DNA of 15,104 nucleotides from Sergeia podlipaevii (lineage: Eukaryota > Euglenozoa > Kinetoplastea > Trypanosomatida > Trypanosomatidae). The DNA is taken from the NCBI GenBank assembly GCA_030849805.1, contig JASANZ010001784.1, positions 1-15,104 on the forward strand. Reading direction: 5' to 3'. Position numbers and translations under genes: made by a program. Positions 1 to 10,700 of the stretch are shown one piece after another (within the stretch, counting starts at the first letter, position 1; each line of letters opens with the position of its first letter). Under the pieces are notes generated by a model. The model did no database searches. It saw only the letters and a list, made by a program, of their open reading frames with translations, and was not told where the DNA came from.

Positions 1-576
1 CAAGTAAAAAGAAGGAACACACAGAAAAAAAAAGAGGTTGAAATGGGAAAATTAGTTACTAAGAAAGGATAAGGGTAGAAGGTATATATATTAGCATCGT
101 TCCCATCGCGGGGTTTTTCCATACCTGGTAGTGTATACAGCCACAGCGACTTCTTGCTTCGCGTATGCGTGTATGTGAAGTGATGTGAAGGGCTTCAGAA
201 CTGGAAGAAGGGAGGAGGATGGGGAAGGAAAAACAAGCTCGTTACTTCCAGCGTTTTCTTTTTTTTTCCTTCCCCCACTCTTTCCTCCTATTTGTTTTCC
301 TACATAAATATACTTGTATATATGCACACATACACGTAAACAGAGAAGCACCCCAAGAATGCTATATATACATATATGTATGTTCTTTCCTTCACTGTAT
401 GTATAGGTCTTATATATATATATATGTTTCTTTTTATTATTTATACATGTTCTGGTCAATGAGAATGACGAGATAGAAAAAAAAGAGAGATGAAAATAGT
501 GTAGAAAGGCAAAGCTATATATGAGTGCCGTGTAGCCCATGCTGTACGTGGGCTCTTTTCCCCATGAAGCGGTCGG

Positions 577-600
577 CACACACACACACACACACACACA
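577..600. repeat. (CA)12 microsatellite
   Basis: Twelve uninterrupted CA units followed at once by a TG-rich stretch (ctgtgtatgtgt, 601-612), so the two parts could pair as an imperfect hairpin. Alternating purine-pyrimidine tracts of this kind can adopt Z-DNA; a role here is not shown. Confidence 0.9.
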
Positions 601-718
601 CTGTGTATGTGTCAGACTGACGTGCATAGCTGGTGATGATGTGGTCATTCAAGTTAGTCTACTTTACTTATCGTGTTTGTTTGTTTGTTTGTTTTTATTA
701 TTATTATTCAACTGTGCA

Positions 719-736
719 CTCTCTCTCTCTCTCTCT
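719..736. repeat. (CT)9 microsatellite
   Basis: Nine CT units within a pyrimidine-rich stretch. It could serve as a polypyrimidine tract, but no gene start follows closely, so I treat it as a simple repeat. Confidence 0.85.
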
Positions 737-970
737 TTGTCTTTACTGCTTTTTGTACAACTCTCTTCTACTATACTACGTCATGTATAGTTGTGAAAAG
801 AAGAAGAAGAAAAAAGAAGAAAACTTTTCAAGTGAGTAAAGGACCTAAGCGACAAACGCTTTACCCTCTCTCTCTCTCACATACATATACACAATCACCA
901 GCAAAGCTCCAAGTTCCTCATTTGACTACTCAGAAGAGGGTGTGAGAGAAGAGAAACGGAAGGTACCTTT

Positions 971-1000
971 TTAGCCTCACTATTGCAATAGTGTTAGCCT
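971..1000. repeat. 16-bp palindrome flanked by 7-bp direct repeats
   Basis: CACTATTGCAATAGTG (978-993) is a perfect inverted repeat with no spacer. The heptamer TTAGCCT stands directly on each side (971-977 and 994-1000). The left copy ends a short pyrimidine run with an AG (973-974), and the right copy leads into the main pyrimidine tract of the EF-hand gene. Palindrome and direct repeats are seen directly. An insertion footprint or an RNA hairpin near the splice acceptor are both inferences. Confidence 0.8.
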
Positions 1001-1022
1001 ATCTCTTCTTTTTTTTTTTGTA

Positions 1023-1023
<1 letters not shown>
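1001..1023 (+). promoter_or_regulatory. Predicted spliced-leader acceptor of the EF-hand gene
   Basis: A pyrimidine tract (atctcttc followed by a T-run) ends in TGTAG, putting the first AG at 1022-1023. This is the usual trypanosomatid trans-splice acceptor layout and would give a 5' UTR of about 79 nt that begins with a (TA)14 repeat. The tract is seen directly; use of this AG is inferred. An alternative AG lies at 973-974. Confidence 0.6.

Positions 1024-1051
<28 letters not shown>
1024..1051. repeat. (TA)14 microsatellite in the predicted 5' UTR
   Basis: Fourteen TA units directly downstream of the predicted splice acceptor AG and about 50 nt before the start codon of the EF-hand gene. 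It is self-complementary and could form an RNA hairpin in the leader. Confidence 0.85.
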
Positions 1052-1053
<2 letters not shown>

Positions 1054-1102
1054 TATAGAACGAAAGAAAGGAAAGAGGGATAGAAAACGAAAGAGAGAAA
1101 GA

Positions 1103-1732
1103 ATGAGCCAGCCTACCACTACCGCTGCTACTGCGGCGGCGCGAAAGAAGCCCACCTCTACAGCACCAGAAGCACCCCCAACCGCTGCTACGGTGTCCAC
1201 CGCTACGAGGCTTGACAAGTCTAACTCTACTACCGCACCCGTGGCCGGCTTCTCCAGCCCTGTCTATCGCGGTCCACTCGATCATGGCACGGCTGCCGAG
1301 CTCCAAGAGGGCTTCCGCATTCTCAGTAAGAACCAGCGCGTGGCCTCGATCAGCGCGAAGGAGCTGCACGCGGTGATGCAAAGTACTGGATTACATATTA
1401 GTGAGGAAGAACTGCAGGAGCTGCTGCGCGTGGTGCACCAGGATGAGCACACGCTCGAGCTGGACTTTGCTGAGTTTATGCTTCTCATGACTAACGAAGT
1501 TGATGATACGATGGTAGAGGAGATGAAGAGCGCCTTCCGCGTGGCGGACAAGGATAACACAGGTATGGTGAGTAGGAAGCAGTTTACTGAGATGTTTGTT
1601 TCGCTTGGAGAGCACAGCAATGGCGATGAACTGGAGGAGCTCATGTCTATTGGCGAGAACGCTGACCATCCGGAGATGGTGGACTACAACAAGTTCGTCG
1701 CGGAACTTGCGGTGCGCCTGAATACCATGTAA
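1103..1732 (+). CDS. Calmodulin-like four-EF-hand protein with degenerate loops
   Basis: A 209-residue protein. Residues 1-60 form a Thr/Ala/Pro-rich, probably disordered tail. Residues 62-209 have the size and helix-loop-helix pattern of a calmodulin/centrin fold. The best loop is EF3 (residues 149-160, DKDNTGMVSRKQ, preceded by a calmodulin-like AFRVA), with Asp at 1 and 3 and Gly at 6 but Gln in place of the bidentate Glu at 12. EF1 (76-87), EF2 (113-124) and EF4 (186-197) keep hydrophobic position 8 but lack most ligands; EF1 and EF2 keep Glu12, EF4 has Lys. Calcium binding may therefore be weak or absent. The start is the first ATG after a pyrimidine tract and AG. There is no Gly2, so no myristoylation. 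It may act as a light chain or in the flagellum or cytoskeleton, but that is a guess; I cannot assign an ortholog. It could equally be called centrin-like. Confidence 0.9.
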   Translation: MSQPTTTAATAAARKKPTSTAPEAPPTAATVSTATRLDKSNSTTAPVAGFSSPVYRGPLDHGTAAELQEGFRILSKNQRVASISAKELHAVMQSTGLHISEEELQELLRVVHQDEHTLELDFAEFMLLMTNEVDDTMVEEMKSAFRVADKDNTGMVSRKQFTEMFVSLGEHSNGDELEELMSIGENADHPEMVDYNKFVAELAVRLNTM

Positions 1733-2076
1733 CTACACACCTACATATGGGGGGAGAAAGAGAGATATGGGAAAAGAGGAGGTAACGACGAACATGAAAA
1801 CTGGTATGGTCTTGTAGTTTTTCTTTTCTCTCTCATTTTCTTTTTTCCCCCTTTCTACTATGGCTGATGTGCCGCGCTGTGAAGAGGTTCAATTTTGTTT
1901 TTTTCTCTCTCCTTACATTGGAATGCATAAACATAGTGTGTTGCATATCTTTTTTTTTCTCATTGCTTTTCAATATATATGTCATGTCATAAAAGAAAGG
2001 GGGGAAAAAAAAGCAAGAAGACGAGACATGAGGATAGTGCTAAAAGGCGCGGAGAGAGATTTAAAAAATTCTCTTA

Positions 2077-2102
2077 ATATATATATATATATATATATAT
2101 AT
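2077..2102. repeat. (AT)13 microsatellite
   Basis: Thirteen AT units about 345 nt after the EF-hand stop codon, so probably in its 3' UTR or the spacer beyond it. Confidence 0.85.
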
Positions 2103-2581
2103 AAACGTTGTGTGTGAACAGGTGTTTTTTGGTTTGCTTGTATCTTCTATATGAAGCGAAGATGCGAAGAGGGAGAGCACGATGGCAGGCTTGCATTTGT
2201 TTTATTTTTGTATATCTTTCGCGTCAGATTGCTTTATTCGATATTATTATTATTATTTTTTCTTTTGTGTTGATTAATGTTCAGCAAAGCTCGACGAAAG
2301 GCCTATATATACATTCATATTTGTCAATATAATATATAAATCTTCATTTTTTGAAGAAGAAAAAAAAAAATCAAGAGAGAGAGATGATGATGATGATAAG
2401 GGGTTGAAGGGTATTGCTAATGTTCGTTCAGTGTGTGTATGCAAGCGTACATACACACACTTGTTATCATTGTATTGTCTTTGCTGCAAGTTACTATATA
2501 TATCTCTTTTTCCCCCTCTTGCTTAAAAAACTTCCTCCTGCATTTTTTTTTTTTGAATGCATTGCACACTGTTGTTGTTGG

Positions 2582-2611
2582 TTTTTTTTTTTTATCTGCT
2601 CAACACGATAG
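2582..2611 (+). promoter_or_regulatory. Predicted spliced-leader acceptor of ubiquitin-L40
   Basis: An uninterrupted T-run (2582-2593) and pyrimidine-rich continuation are followed by the first AG at 2610-2611, giving a 5' UTR of 21 nt. A strong tract and very short leader suit a highly expressed ribosomal gene. The exact AG is inferred. Confidence 0.65.
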
Positions 2612-3019
<408 letters not shown>

Positions 3020-3214
3020 GCACTCACACAGGGCACACACACACACACGCCCCTTCCCACATTCACCTCACACTTCCGTCTCACTCTCTCTTTTCTTCTT
3101 GTTTTCATATTGCTTTCATGACTAAGTGATACAAATATGTGTGTGTATATTTTTTTTTGTAATGCCTATGTAGTAGCTGCGGGCAGCAGTAGCAAGAATG
3201 CGGAGTTCCGGTGC

Positions 3215-3234
3215 GTGTGTGTGTGTGTGTGTGT
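3215..3234. repeat. (GT)10 microsatellite
   Basis: Ten GT units about 200 nt after the ubiquitin-L40 stop codon, embedded in a GC-richer patch (gcggagttccg before, gcggcc after). It lies in the probable 3' UTR or spacer. Confidence 0.85.
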
Positions 3235-4089
3235 GGCGGCCTGTTCTTTTCTGTGTTGATGGATAGCTGTGCAGATTTGCATATTTGTTATTATCATATT
3301 TTATAACTTTAAAAAAAAAAAAAAAGAATGTCTTTCCCACACTACCTTATATGTTTCTTTCTTTTTTTTTTCTCTCTCTCTACTATATATATTTGTATTT
3401 ATGGAGACGAGAAGGGAAAGGAAAAGCAAGGGCAATCACTATGGAAATGCAATAGAAATTACCATGAAAGAATGATTAGTACACTCTCTTTTTTTTTCCC
3501 CCCCTTTCTTATAGTATCTTTTCTTTTTCTTTTCTCTCTTTTTTTTCTTTGTTGTTGTTGTTGTTCTTTGTTGCGCGGTTTTGCCCTACTATCCGCTATT
3601 ATATTTTTTAAGGGGAAAGGGGGAAAAGAAAAGTAGCCTTTAGCCGCGTGAGTATATACGTACATATATTGGCATAGTATTAGGTTTATCTTTACTTTTG
3701 AGGGGGTGGGCATACCGCTCCATAGCTGGGAATTAGCTGTTTGACCTGTCTTACGTGTGTGCGCATAGTTTCTCGGTTTTTTTTTCTTTCTCCCCTGTCT
3801 TTTTATTGCTATTGTATCATCACTGTACGCGCACGTCGTCATTTATTATTATTACTTTTTTTTTTTGCTTCAACATCTTCTTGATTGTTTTGATCGTTTT
3901 GTTGTTGTTTTGTTTTCTGACTAACTATTTTAGCATTTGCTTTCGTTATATCAGTATCTCTCCCTCCATCTCGAGTACACCAAGCTAGTCAGTTGTCTAT
4001 ATTTATACGCCTACCTGGCTGCCAATCTACTTCAAAAGAAGGAAAAAAAAAAAGAATCGGAATAGCATTTTTATTTTACTTTTTTTTTG

Positions 4090-4114
4090 TATATATATAT
4101 ATATATATATATAT
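4090..4114. repeat. TA microsatellite
   Basis: About twelve TA units directly after a T-run (4080-4088), the same T-run plus TA order that precedes the EF-hand gene, but no coding start follows here. Confidence 0.85.
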
Positions 4115-4626
4115 TCATTTTGCATACTGAAACGAAAACTTATACGATCAGAAGGAAAGTTACTTTACGCAATTGAAAAGGCAATTTCTCTTAAAAGGCT
4201 GTTTCTTTTTTTTCTGTTTTTCTTTTACCTTTTTTGTTTTCTATCTTGTTTTTTTTTTTTAACTTACCGCTACTATAGCTATAATTTTTACTTTATTTTT
4301 GGCATTTGGTGTTCTTTCTAGTTTTTTCTTTCTTCTACTTTTATTGTGAAGTTAGCGAATCCTTTGTCGCGATACAACTGCAAGTGCTCTTGGTTGTCTT
4401 GATCAAGGAGATTCACCCCTTTCTTTCTCCAGCTTTTTTTTTCTTTTTTTGGGTGGGTGGAGGTCTTTTTTAATCACCTTTTTTGGTAAATAAATTGAGG
4501 TTTTTGTTTCAAGTATTTATTTATATATTTATTGCTGTCATATACATATTTCTGCTATCTATTTTCATTGTTGTATCTTTTTTTTGGAATTACTTGCGTG
4601 TGTATTTGTGTCTTTCCTGCCCGAAC

Positions 4627-4646
4627 GTGTGTGTGTGTGTGTGTGT
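4627..4646. repeat. (GT)10 microsatellite
   Basis: Ten GT units about 95 nt before the P4-ATPase start. Read in the ATPase frame it gives an alternating Val-Cys peptide, one reason to reject an upstream start for that gene. Confidence 0.85.
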
Positions 4647-4667
4647 GGTTCTGAGGTGTTTAGTGTC

Positions 4668-4699
4668 TTATTTTATTTTTTTTACACTGTGCGATATAG
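4668..4699 (+). promoter_or_regulatory. Predicted spliced-leader acceptor of the P4-ATPase
   Basis: A T-rich pyrimidine tract (cttattttattttttttacact) is followed by the first AG at 4698-4699, in gcgatatag. Splicing there gives a 5' UTR of 40 nt and makes the ATG at 4740 the first start codon. The exact AG is inferred. Confidence 0.6.
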
Positions 4700-4739
4700 A
4701 AAGCGGGGGAGGTACTTAAAGGGGAAAATTAAGCTAAAA

Positions 4740-7700
4740 ATGGGCGGTTGTGAAAAGTGTTGGAAGAGGTTTACAGGCGCGTGCCGGGTTACTTTTGGTT
4801 GCGGGAATACCGAAGGCAATGAGGATGACCCCATGTTTCATCGTAACCACGAGATGGAAGACGAGGACAACTCTCTTTTCTCCTCCTCTTCCTCCTCTAG
4901 CGGTAACGGTGGTGCACCGAGTTTTACCGAAGTTCATCTGCTTCGTCGCGACATTAATGAAAAGCAAAACTTTCCGGACAACTCCATCCGCACTGCCAAG
5001 TACACTCGCTTGAGTGCGCTACCACTGAGTCTTCTTTATCAATTTCATAAAATATCCAACGTGTACTTTCTTCTGGTGATGATAATCAGTCTGATTCCTG
5101 GCGCAAGCCCCATTAATCCATTCAGCAGCGTTGTTCCTCTCGTTATTGTGCTTGGCGCTGGCATTCTCAAAGATCTCTGGGAGGACCTGAAGCGGCAACG
5201 TGCGGACACGAAGGCAAACGCGGCTCTCGTGCACGTGCTCCGCGGAGACCGCTTCGAGGCCATTCGCAGTCGAGATGTGTATCCTGGTGATGTCATGCTA
5301 CTTCGCCTAGGAGAAGAGGTTAAAGCTGACTGTGTCGTATTAAACACCTCTCTTCCGGATGGTCTCACGTACATTGAAACCGCCAACCTTGATGGCGAGA
5401 CCAACGCCAAAACACGGAGAGCCAAGATTCAAACCGTGGAGTGTCTCGGGACCGTCGAGAGCATCATTGAGGTTTCCCTGGATGGCACAACGGTGGCCAA
5501 CAATAGCGTCACACAATCTGGTGGTGGTGGCGGCACATGTTGCTGTGGCGATGGGGCAACCACTACTCGTGAAGCGAGGCTTGTGATTTTAAATCGCGAA
5601 GACGATGAGAACGTCGACAACGACGGCGGCGAGTATCCTACTAGCGAGGGCGGCAATGGGCACTGTAGAGAGTTGGAAGAGAGTGAGGATAGTGTTTTCT
5701 TGCTCAATGAATGTGGTGGTGGCGCTGGTGGTGAATGCAGCGGTGGCAGACATGCTATAAGGAAGGCTGGCGCTTTAGGTACTGTTGAGTCGAGCTCTCT
5801 TCGTAACTTTGCCGAGCCCCTGCTGCCAGCAAGAACTAGAGGGAAAAAGAGGAAGGCCACAGGGGGTAATGTTCTTCAACTTGAGCATCGCAGATCGCAC
5901 ACGGTCGATACGTACCTGTATCGTTGCAGTAGTGGCCATGGAAAGCTTAATCATCAGCGCGTTAGCAGCGTGCAGCAGCCGCAGCGATATCACGCACGGA
6001 TGCTCAGCTCCTCTGGTGGCCCCCCTTCAGCCCAGCTGCGGAACGGCACGCATTATATGACATTTGATGAACGCTTAGAGCAGGAAGGTGCCCTCACACC
6101 CCCGCCGGAGGTGCTGGCCATGTCTCGTAGATACGATGCGGTCGTGCACAGCCGCACACAAAGCCAGTTGACGCAGGGGATGTTTGGTGCAGAAGCAAAC
6201 GGGCGAGCAGGAGCAGGAGCAGGTGGTGGCCTGGGCTACACGCTGGTCTCGCAACCTGAATGTAGCACTAGCGATGACAGTCCACGTGGTCACGATGACG
6301 TGTCTGTGATGGAGCCCGCAATCGCAGCGCCGGGTACGTCTGATGGGGTGGTAATTCTCGCCGGTCTTCCCAACCCAGACCTTTATTCCTGGTACGGCCT
6401 TATCCACTTTCATGGTGCTAGCATTCCCTTTGGGTGTGAGCAGTTCCTCCCCCGGGGCTGTCTTGTGCGCAACACGGACTGGGTCCTAGCAGCGGTAGTG
6501 TACACCGGCGGAGACACCAAGATGTTACTCAACCTCAGCCATAAGATGACCAAGACAACGGCCATGGCTCAGCGGCTCAACCGCCTCAACGTTGTTTTGT
6601 TTGTCATCAATCAAGTCATGATGTTCGTTCTTTGCGGACTTGCTCTTTACTTCAAGAAGATGCAGATGCGCCACGTATCTGACAACAAAACCGGCTTTAC
6701 AGCGTGGTACATGCACTGGACCCTCACCCGCTTCAGCGATGCGAAGCTGTTCTGGTGGAGGTACCTAACGAACTTTATTCTTCTCTCCTATCTTATCCCC
6801 ATGTCGCTCTACGTGACGCTGGAGTTCAATAAGGCGATGCAGATGCTGATGATTGGAGCTGATAAGCGCATGGCCGTGTACGACGAGTTCTCCGGCACTC
6901 TCAAAAAGGCTCGACCGAAAACATCCGAGCTTAACACCCAGCTCGCACAAGTAGGATACATCTTCACCGACAAGACCGGTACGTTGACGGAAAATCTCAT
7001 GACCTTCGTGGCAGGATACATCTCTGGGCACTTGCATGACGAGCGCGAAGAACCCGGTGGTCTTGGCTGTCTTTTTCTTCAGAACGCAATCAACAACGGA
7101 CGTCACAAGACCCTATTTGACCGCGCGTCCAGCATCAATGCCGGCGCACACTCTCTATCTGGTGGTGGCGGCGGTGCCTTCTCTGATAACTTTTTATCAG
7201 CCTCGGTTCACTTTCGGCAAGCCGCCGATGACGGCGCCACCACCGCCCCCAATACCCTCCCCCTCATCAAGAGTGGTGTCAGTCACTCTGATATTCCTTT
7301 GCAGAATTCGCTTGTCAACGTGCAGGATCTGGCCGCGATGCAAGCCACAAGTACTCGAGGACGTGTTGCTCCTAGTACTGGTGGCAGCAAGAACGCAGCC
7401 CGAGGCAGGAAAGGAGAAAGAGGGGAGGTGGAGAAGACGTGGACCTTTGGCGAGGCGTCCATCACCGAGAAGGAGGTGGAGAAGGACGCAGTGTTTCAGT
7501 ACCTGCGTGCACTTTCTCTGTGTCACTCCGTCGTGTGCTTTGATGCAGTAGTACCAGTGGACACGACTGGGGGAGAAGAGGCTCAGAAGGAAGATGATGA
7601 GGACCCCAAGGAGGCCAAAAGGCGACGGAAGAGAGAAAGGAAGAAGGAGAAGAAGAAAGAGGAGCACCACCACCACTACGAACATCGTCATCACTACCAT

Positions 7701-10700
7701 CAACGCGAAGAGGAAAGCAGCGAGTGGAAGGACGATATCGTCTTTTCATCATCTGGCACCGCTAACCACAAGAGGGAGGAGAAGAAGAAAAAAAAGGAGG
7801 AGAATCAACGCACTACGGCAATGTTGCAGGAGAGCGCGCAGTATCCAGTTGAAGGCGGTCATGAGAGACCTACGCACCACCAGTACACCTTCAGCGGCAG
7901 CGCGACGACATCAGTGCCTATCCTTACCCACAGCCACACCGTGAGTGCGTCCTCGGCGCTTGTTAGTCCGCTCGTCCCTGCTGGTGTTTCCCCAGGCGGA
8001 AATCACTTCTTTATTCCAAATGCCGTCCCTTCTGCACCGCGCACCACCGGTCTGCATCAGGGTACGCTCAGCTGGGACTCAGCTGCAGCCGACGCCCTGC
8101 CCCACGACAACAACGGCGATGACTGCGGCAACAGCGACGAGCCACTTGTACAACTTCAAATCGTATCCTGCAAGAACAACGTGAGTAACAAAGAAAAGCA
8201 TCAAAAGAATGATAAACAGAGGTCGTCCAAGGTGACTGCGTATACACCGCACCGTGCCATCAACAGTATCGGTGGTGCAGTGGACACTGGTGGTGGCGGT
8301 GCTGCAGCTGATCTTCATGGACGCAGCCAGCATGGAAGTATACCGAGCTACCCAGCCGATTTGCACGGACGTACAGGCAGTGCTGGGTGGTACTACAATC
8401 GGTACAACCTCAACGCCATTCATCAACAGCGCACCTCACAGTATGCGTCTATGCAAGGTCTTTCACAGCACCAGCAACAGGCATCCCTCAGCGCCATGCT
8501 CAACTCCTTCATTGAGAGAGACAAGATGTATGAAGGGCAGTCACTCGATGAAACTGCGCTGGTCTCCGCGGCACGCGAGAATGGCTTCGAACTTTACCAG
8601 CGCACGGCCAAGCAAATGTACGTAAAAGTAATGGGCTCGGTCATGTGCTATGACATCATCGCGGAGCTTGAGTTTACCCCGGAGCGCAAGTTGATGAGCA
8701 TTCTGCTCCAGCGCAACCCTGATGGCGACTCTACCGAGCACGCGCAGTCCGCTGTCGTGCATAAGAGTAGCTACTACAGAGACGCGACCAGGTTTGAGGA
8801 GTGCGAGAGACAGAAGGCACAGCAGCAGCAGCAAGGGGACGAGGGAAAGAGCAATGGACAAGGAAGGGAACGTGGCTCTCATTCTGCTGCCAGAAGTGAC
8901 CCTGTGACTGCTGCCTCAGACATCGAGCGTGATCCGCTTTCGTTATCCGATTCGTCCTCGGGCTCTCTACCAGCGCGTGTTGTTGGAGCCCCGACTGCCG
9001 CCGCCACCCCACGCCTGGGGCATGAGCCCTACGGAGGAGAGCCATCTTGCGCATGGAGCGGGCCAGCTCGCGAAGAGAGTCCTATGCCGCTCACTCACAC
9101 ACGACGCGCAGCGAGCCCCCAACTCCTGGGAACCGCCAGAGGCAACAGCAGTGGCGGCGCTGACGCAACGACTACTACGAAGCACACGCGCAGAGAGCAT
9201 ACTCCTCCGGAACGAGAGCCCGCTCACGAGGGCCAAAAGGATGACTTACAGCAGCAGCAGCGTTACTCCACTGCACATAAGGCTAACACTCACCCTTATC
9301 TTCTTCTTACAAAGGGAGCGGATAGCAGCATGCTTGAAATCGTGAACACGAGCAATCCGAAAAATGCAGAGATGAAGACCGCAATGTTGGACCATATGAC
9401 GAAGATGGCGAAGAATGGCTTGCGTACGCTTATTCTGGGACAGCGCTACGTGCCGGAAGAGGAGGTACGTGCATGGTTGCCAATTAACAATGCCGCACAG
9501 TGCAGTCTGCATGAGCGCAGCGAGCGGGTGCACGAGGCGTATGCGCTGCTCGAGAAGAACATCGACCTCATCGGCGCAACCGCGGTCGAGGACAAGCTGC
9601 AGGATGGAGTGCCTGAAACGCTCGACTTTCTGTCCAAGGCGTTGATTGTTGTCTGGATGCTGACAGGTGATAAGAGAGAAACCGCAGTGACGATTGCCCA
9701 TACCAGCGGGCTTGTGTCGAGCGAGTACGGCGAGGACTGTGTCTGCCACCTGGACATTACCAACATAATTGGCGAAGAAGCGGCGCTAGTTGACGCGCAG
9801 GTAAGACAGAAGAATCAGCAGCAGCAGCAGCAGTCACAGAAACCTGCAGCTCCGGGGCCGACCCCGAACGGTTTCATGGGTAGTAGCGCGACAGCGACGA
9901 CGACAACAACCATGACGAACTCTACAGTTGACGTCACAGCAACAACTGCCGTCAGCGCAGCAACCGCCACGGCAATAAAAGGAGAAGCATCGGAGCAGCA
10001 GCGCCTGCAGCAGTTCCGCAAGCTCAAGGAGGACTGCATCGACAACCAACTTGCAGCCGCAGAGGCACTTTGTGACCGAAGGCATGGCGAACATGGGGCC
10101 AACACTGTGGTGCTGGTGGTAGATGGCAAGACACTGGACTTTATCTTTTCGGATCACAGCCGCTGCCATCGCTTTTTTACACTTGGCACGCGGTGCAGAA
10201 GCGCGGTGTGTTGCCGCATGACCCCCTTGCAGAAAGCGGAGATCGTGCGTATGTTCCAGCGGAACGTCAAGGCCGTAGCCCTCGCCATCGGTGACGGCGC
10301 GAACGATGTTTCTATGATTCAAGAAAGCAAAATCGGGGTTGGAATCATGGGTCTGGAAGGCTCACAGGCTGAGCTCGCGAGTGACTACGCCATCCCCAAG
10401 TTTCGCTTTCTCAAGCGTCTCCTCATGGTGCATGGCCGCTTCTCTTTTTTCCGTGAAGCGCACTGTATTGTGTATAGCATCTACAAGAATGTCATCATCA
10501 CCGTTGGTCTTATTCTTTATAGCTTCTATTCGGGTTTTTCTGGACAAACTCTAATGGATTCGTGGCTGCTGGCTATCTTCAGTATCTTCTTTTGTTCGTT
10601 GCAACCTCTCATGATCGGTATTCTTGATAAGGATGTCGACGACGAGCTTGCGGAGTCGCTTCCACTGCTCTACCCGCCACTGGCTCGTGAGAACATGTAC

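Larger units (their letters stand above)
1..1102. other. Non-coding intergenic region with microsatellites
   Basis: No convincing gene is visible here. The stretch is AT-rich and carries TA repeats (about 411-424 and 1024-1051), a (CA)12 tract (577-600), a (CT)9 tract (719-736) and many T- or A-runs. Open frames on both strands translate only to simple-sequence peptides rich in Cys-Val, Ile-Tyr or Ser-Leu, which are microsatellites read in frame. The left part is probably the 3' UTR of a gene outside the window, and the right end holds the trans-splicing signals of the EF-hand gene. The low-complexity content is seen directly; the UTR assignment is inference. Confidence 0.75.
3020..4739. other. 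Non-coding intergenic region
   Basis: About 1.7 kb without a supportable gene. It is T-rich, with a (GT)10 tract (3215-3234), a long A-run (3311-3325), GTT repeats (3550-3564), a TA repeat (about 4090-4114) and a second GT tract (4627-4646). Islands of more complex sequence lie near 3636-3760, 4118-4200 and 4345-4425; I see no tRNA, snoRNA or coding signature in them. The left part should hold the 3' UTR of ubiquitin-L40, the right end the splice signals of the P4-ATPase gene. Confidence 0.75.

Noticed and set aside
91..648. 185-codon open frame on the - strand
   Set aside because: It translates microsatellites (Cys-Val, Ile-Tyr runs), lies opposite to the gene array and has no recognisable domain.
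3636..4425. Possible tRNA or snoRNA genes in the complex islands of the spacer
   Set aside because: I found no B-box-like GGTTCGA motif with cloverleaf stems and no paired C and D boxes at the right spacing.
4584..4739. In-frame upstream extension of the P4-ATPase (52 residues from ATG 4584)
   Set aside because: It reads through a GT repeat giving Val-Cys alternation and across the predicted pyrimidine tract and AG at 4698-4699, so it is probably not in the mature mRNA.
7036..7703. Long overlapping open frames on both strands inside the flippase insertions
   Set aside because: They are frame shadows of GC-rich low-complexity codons; the true frame is fixed by conserved motifs on either side.
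8712..9300. Possible intron or mobile-element insertion in the flippase
   Set aside because: The insertion keeps the reading frame, has coding-type codon use, lacks terminal repeats and splice-like ends, and cis-introns are very rare in trypanosomatids.
9246..9749. 167-codon open frame on the - strand within the flippase
   Set aside because: It is antisense to conserved P4 motifs (KGAD, TGDK region); the overlap is explained by the codon bias of the real gene.
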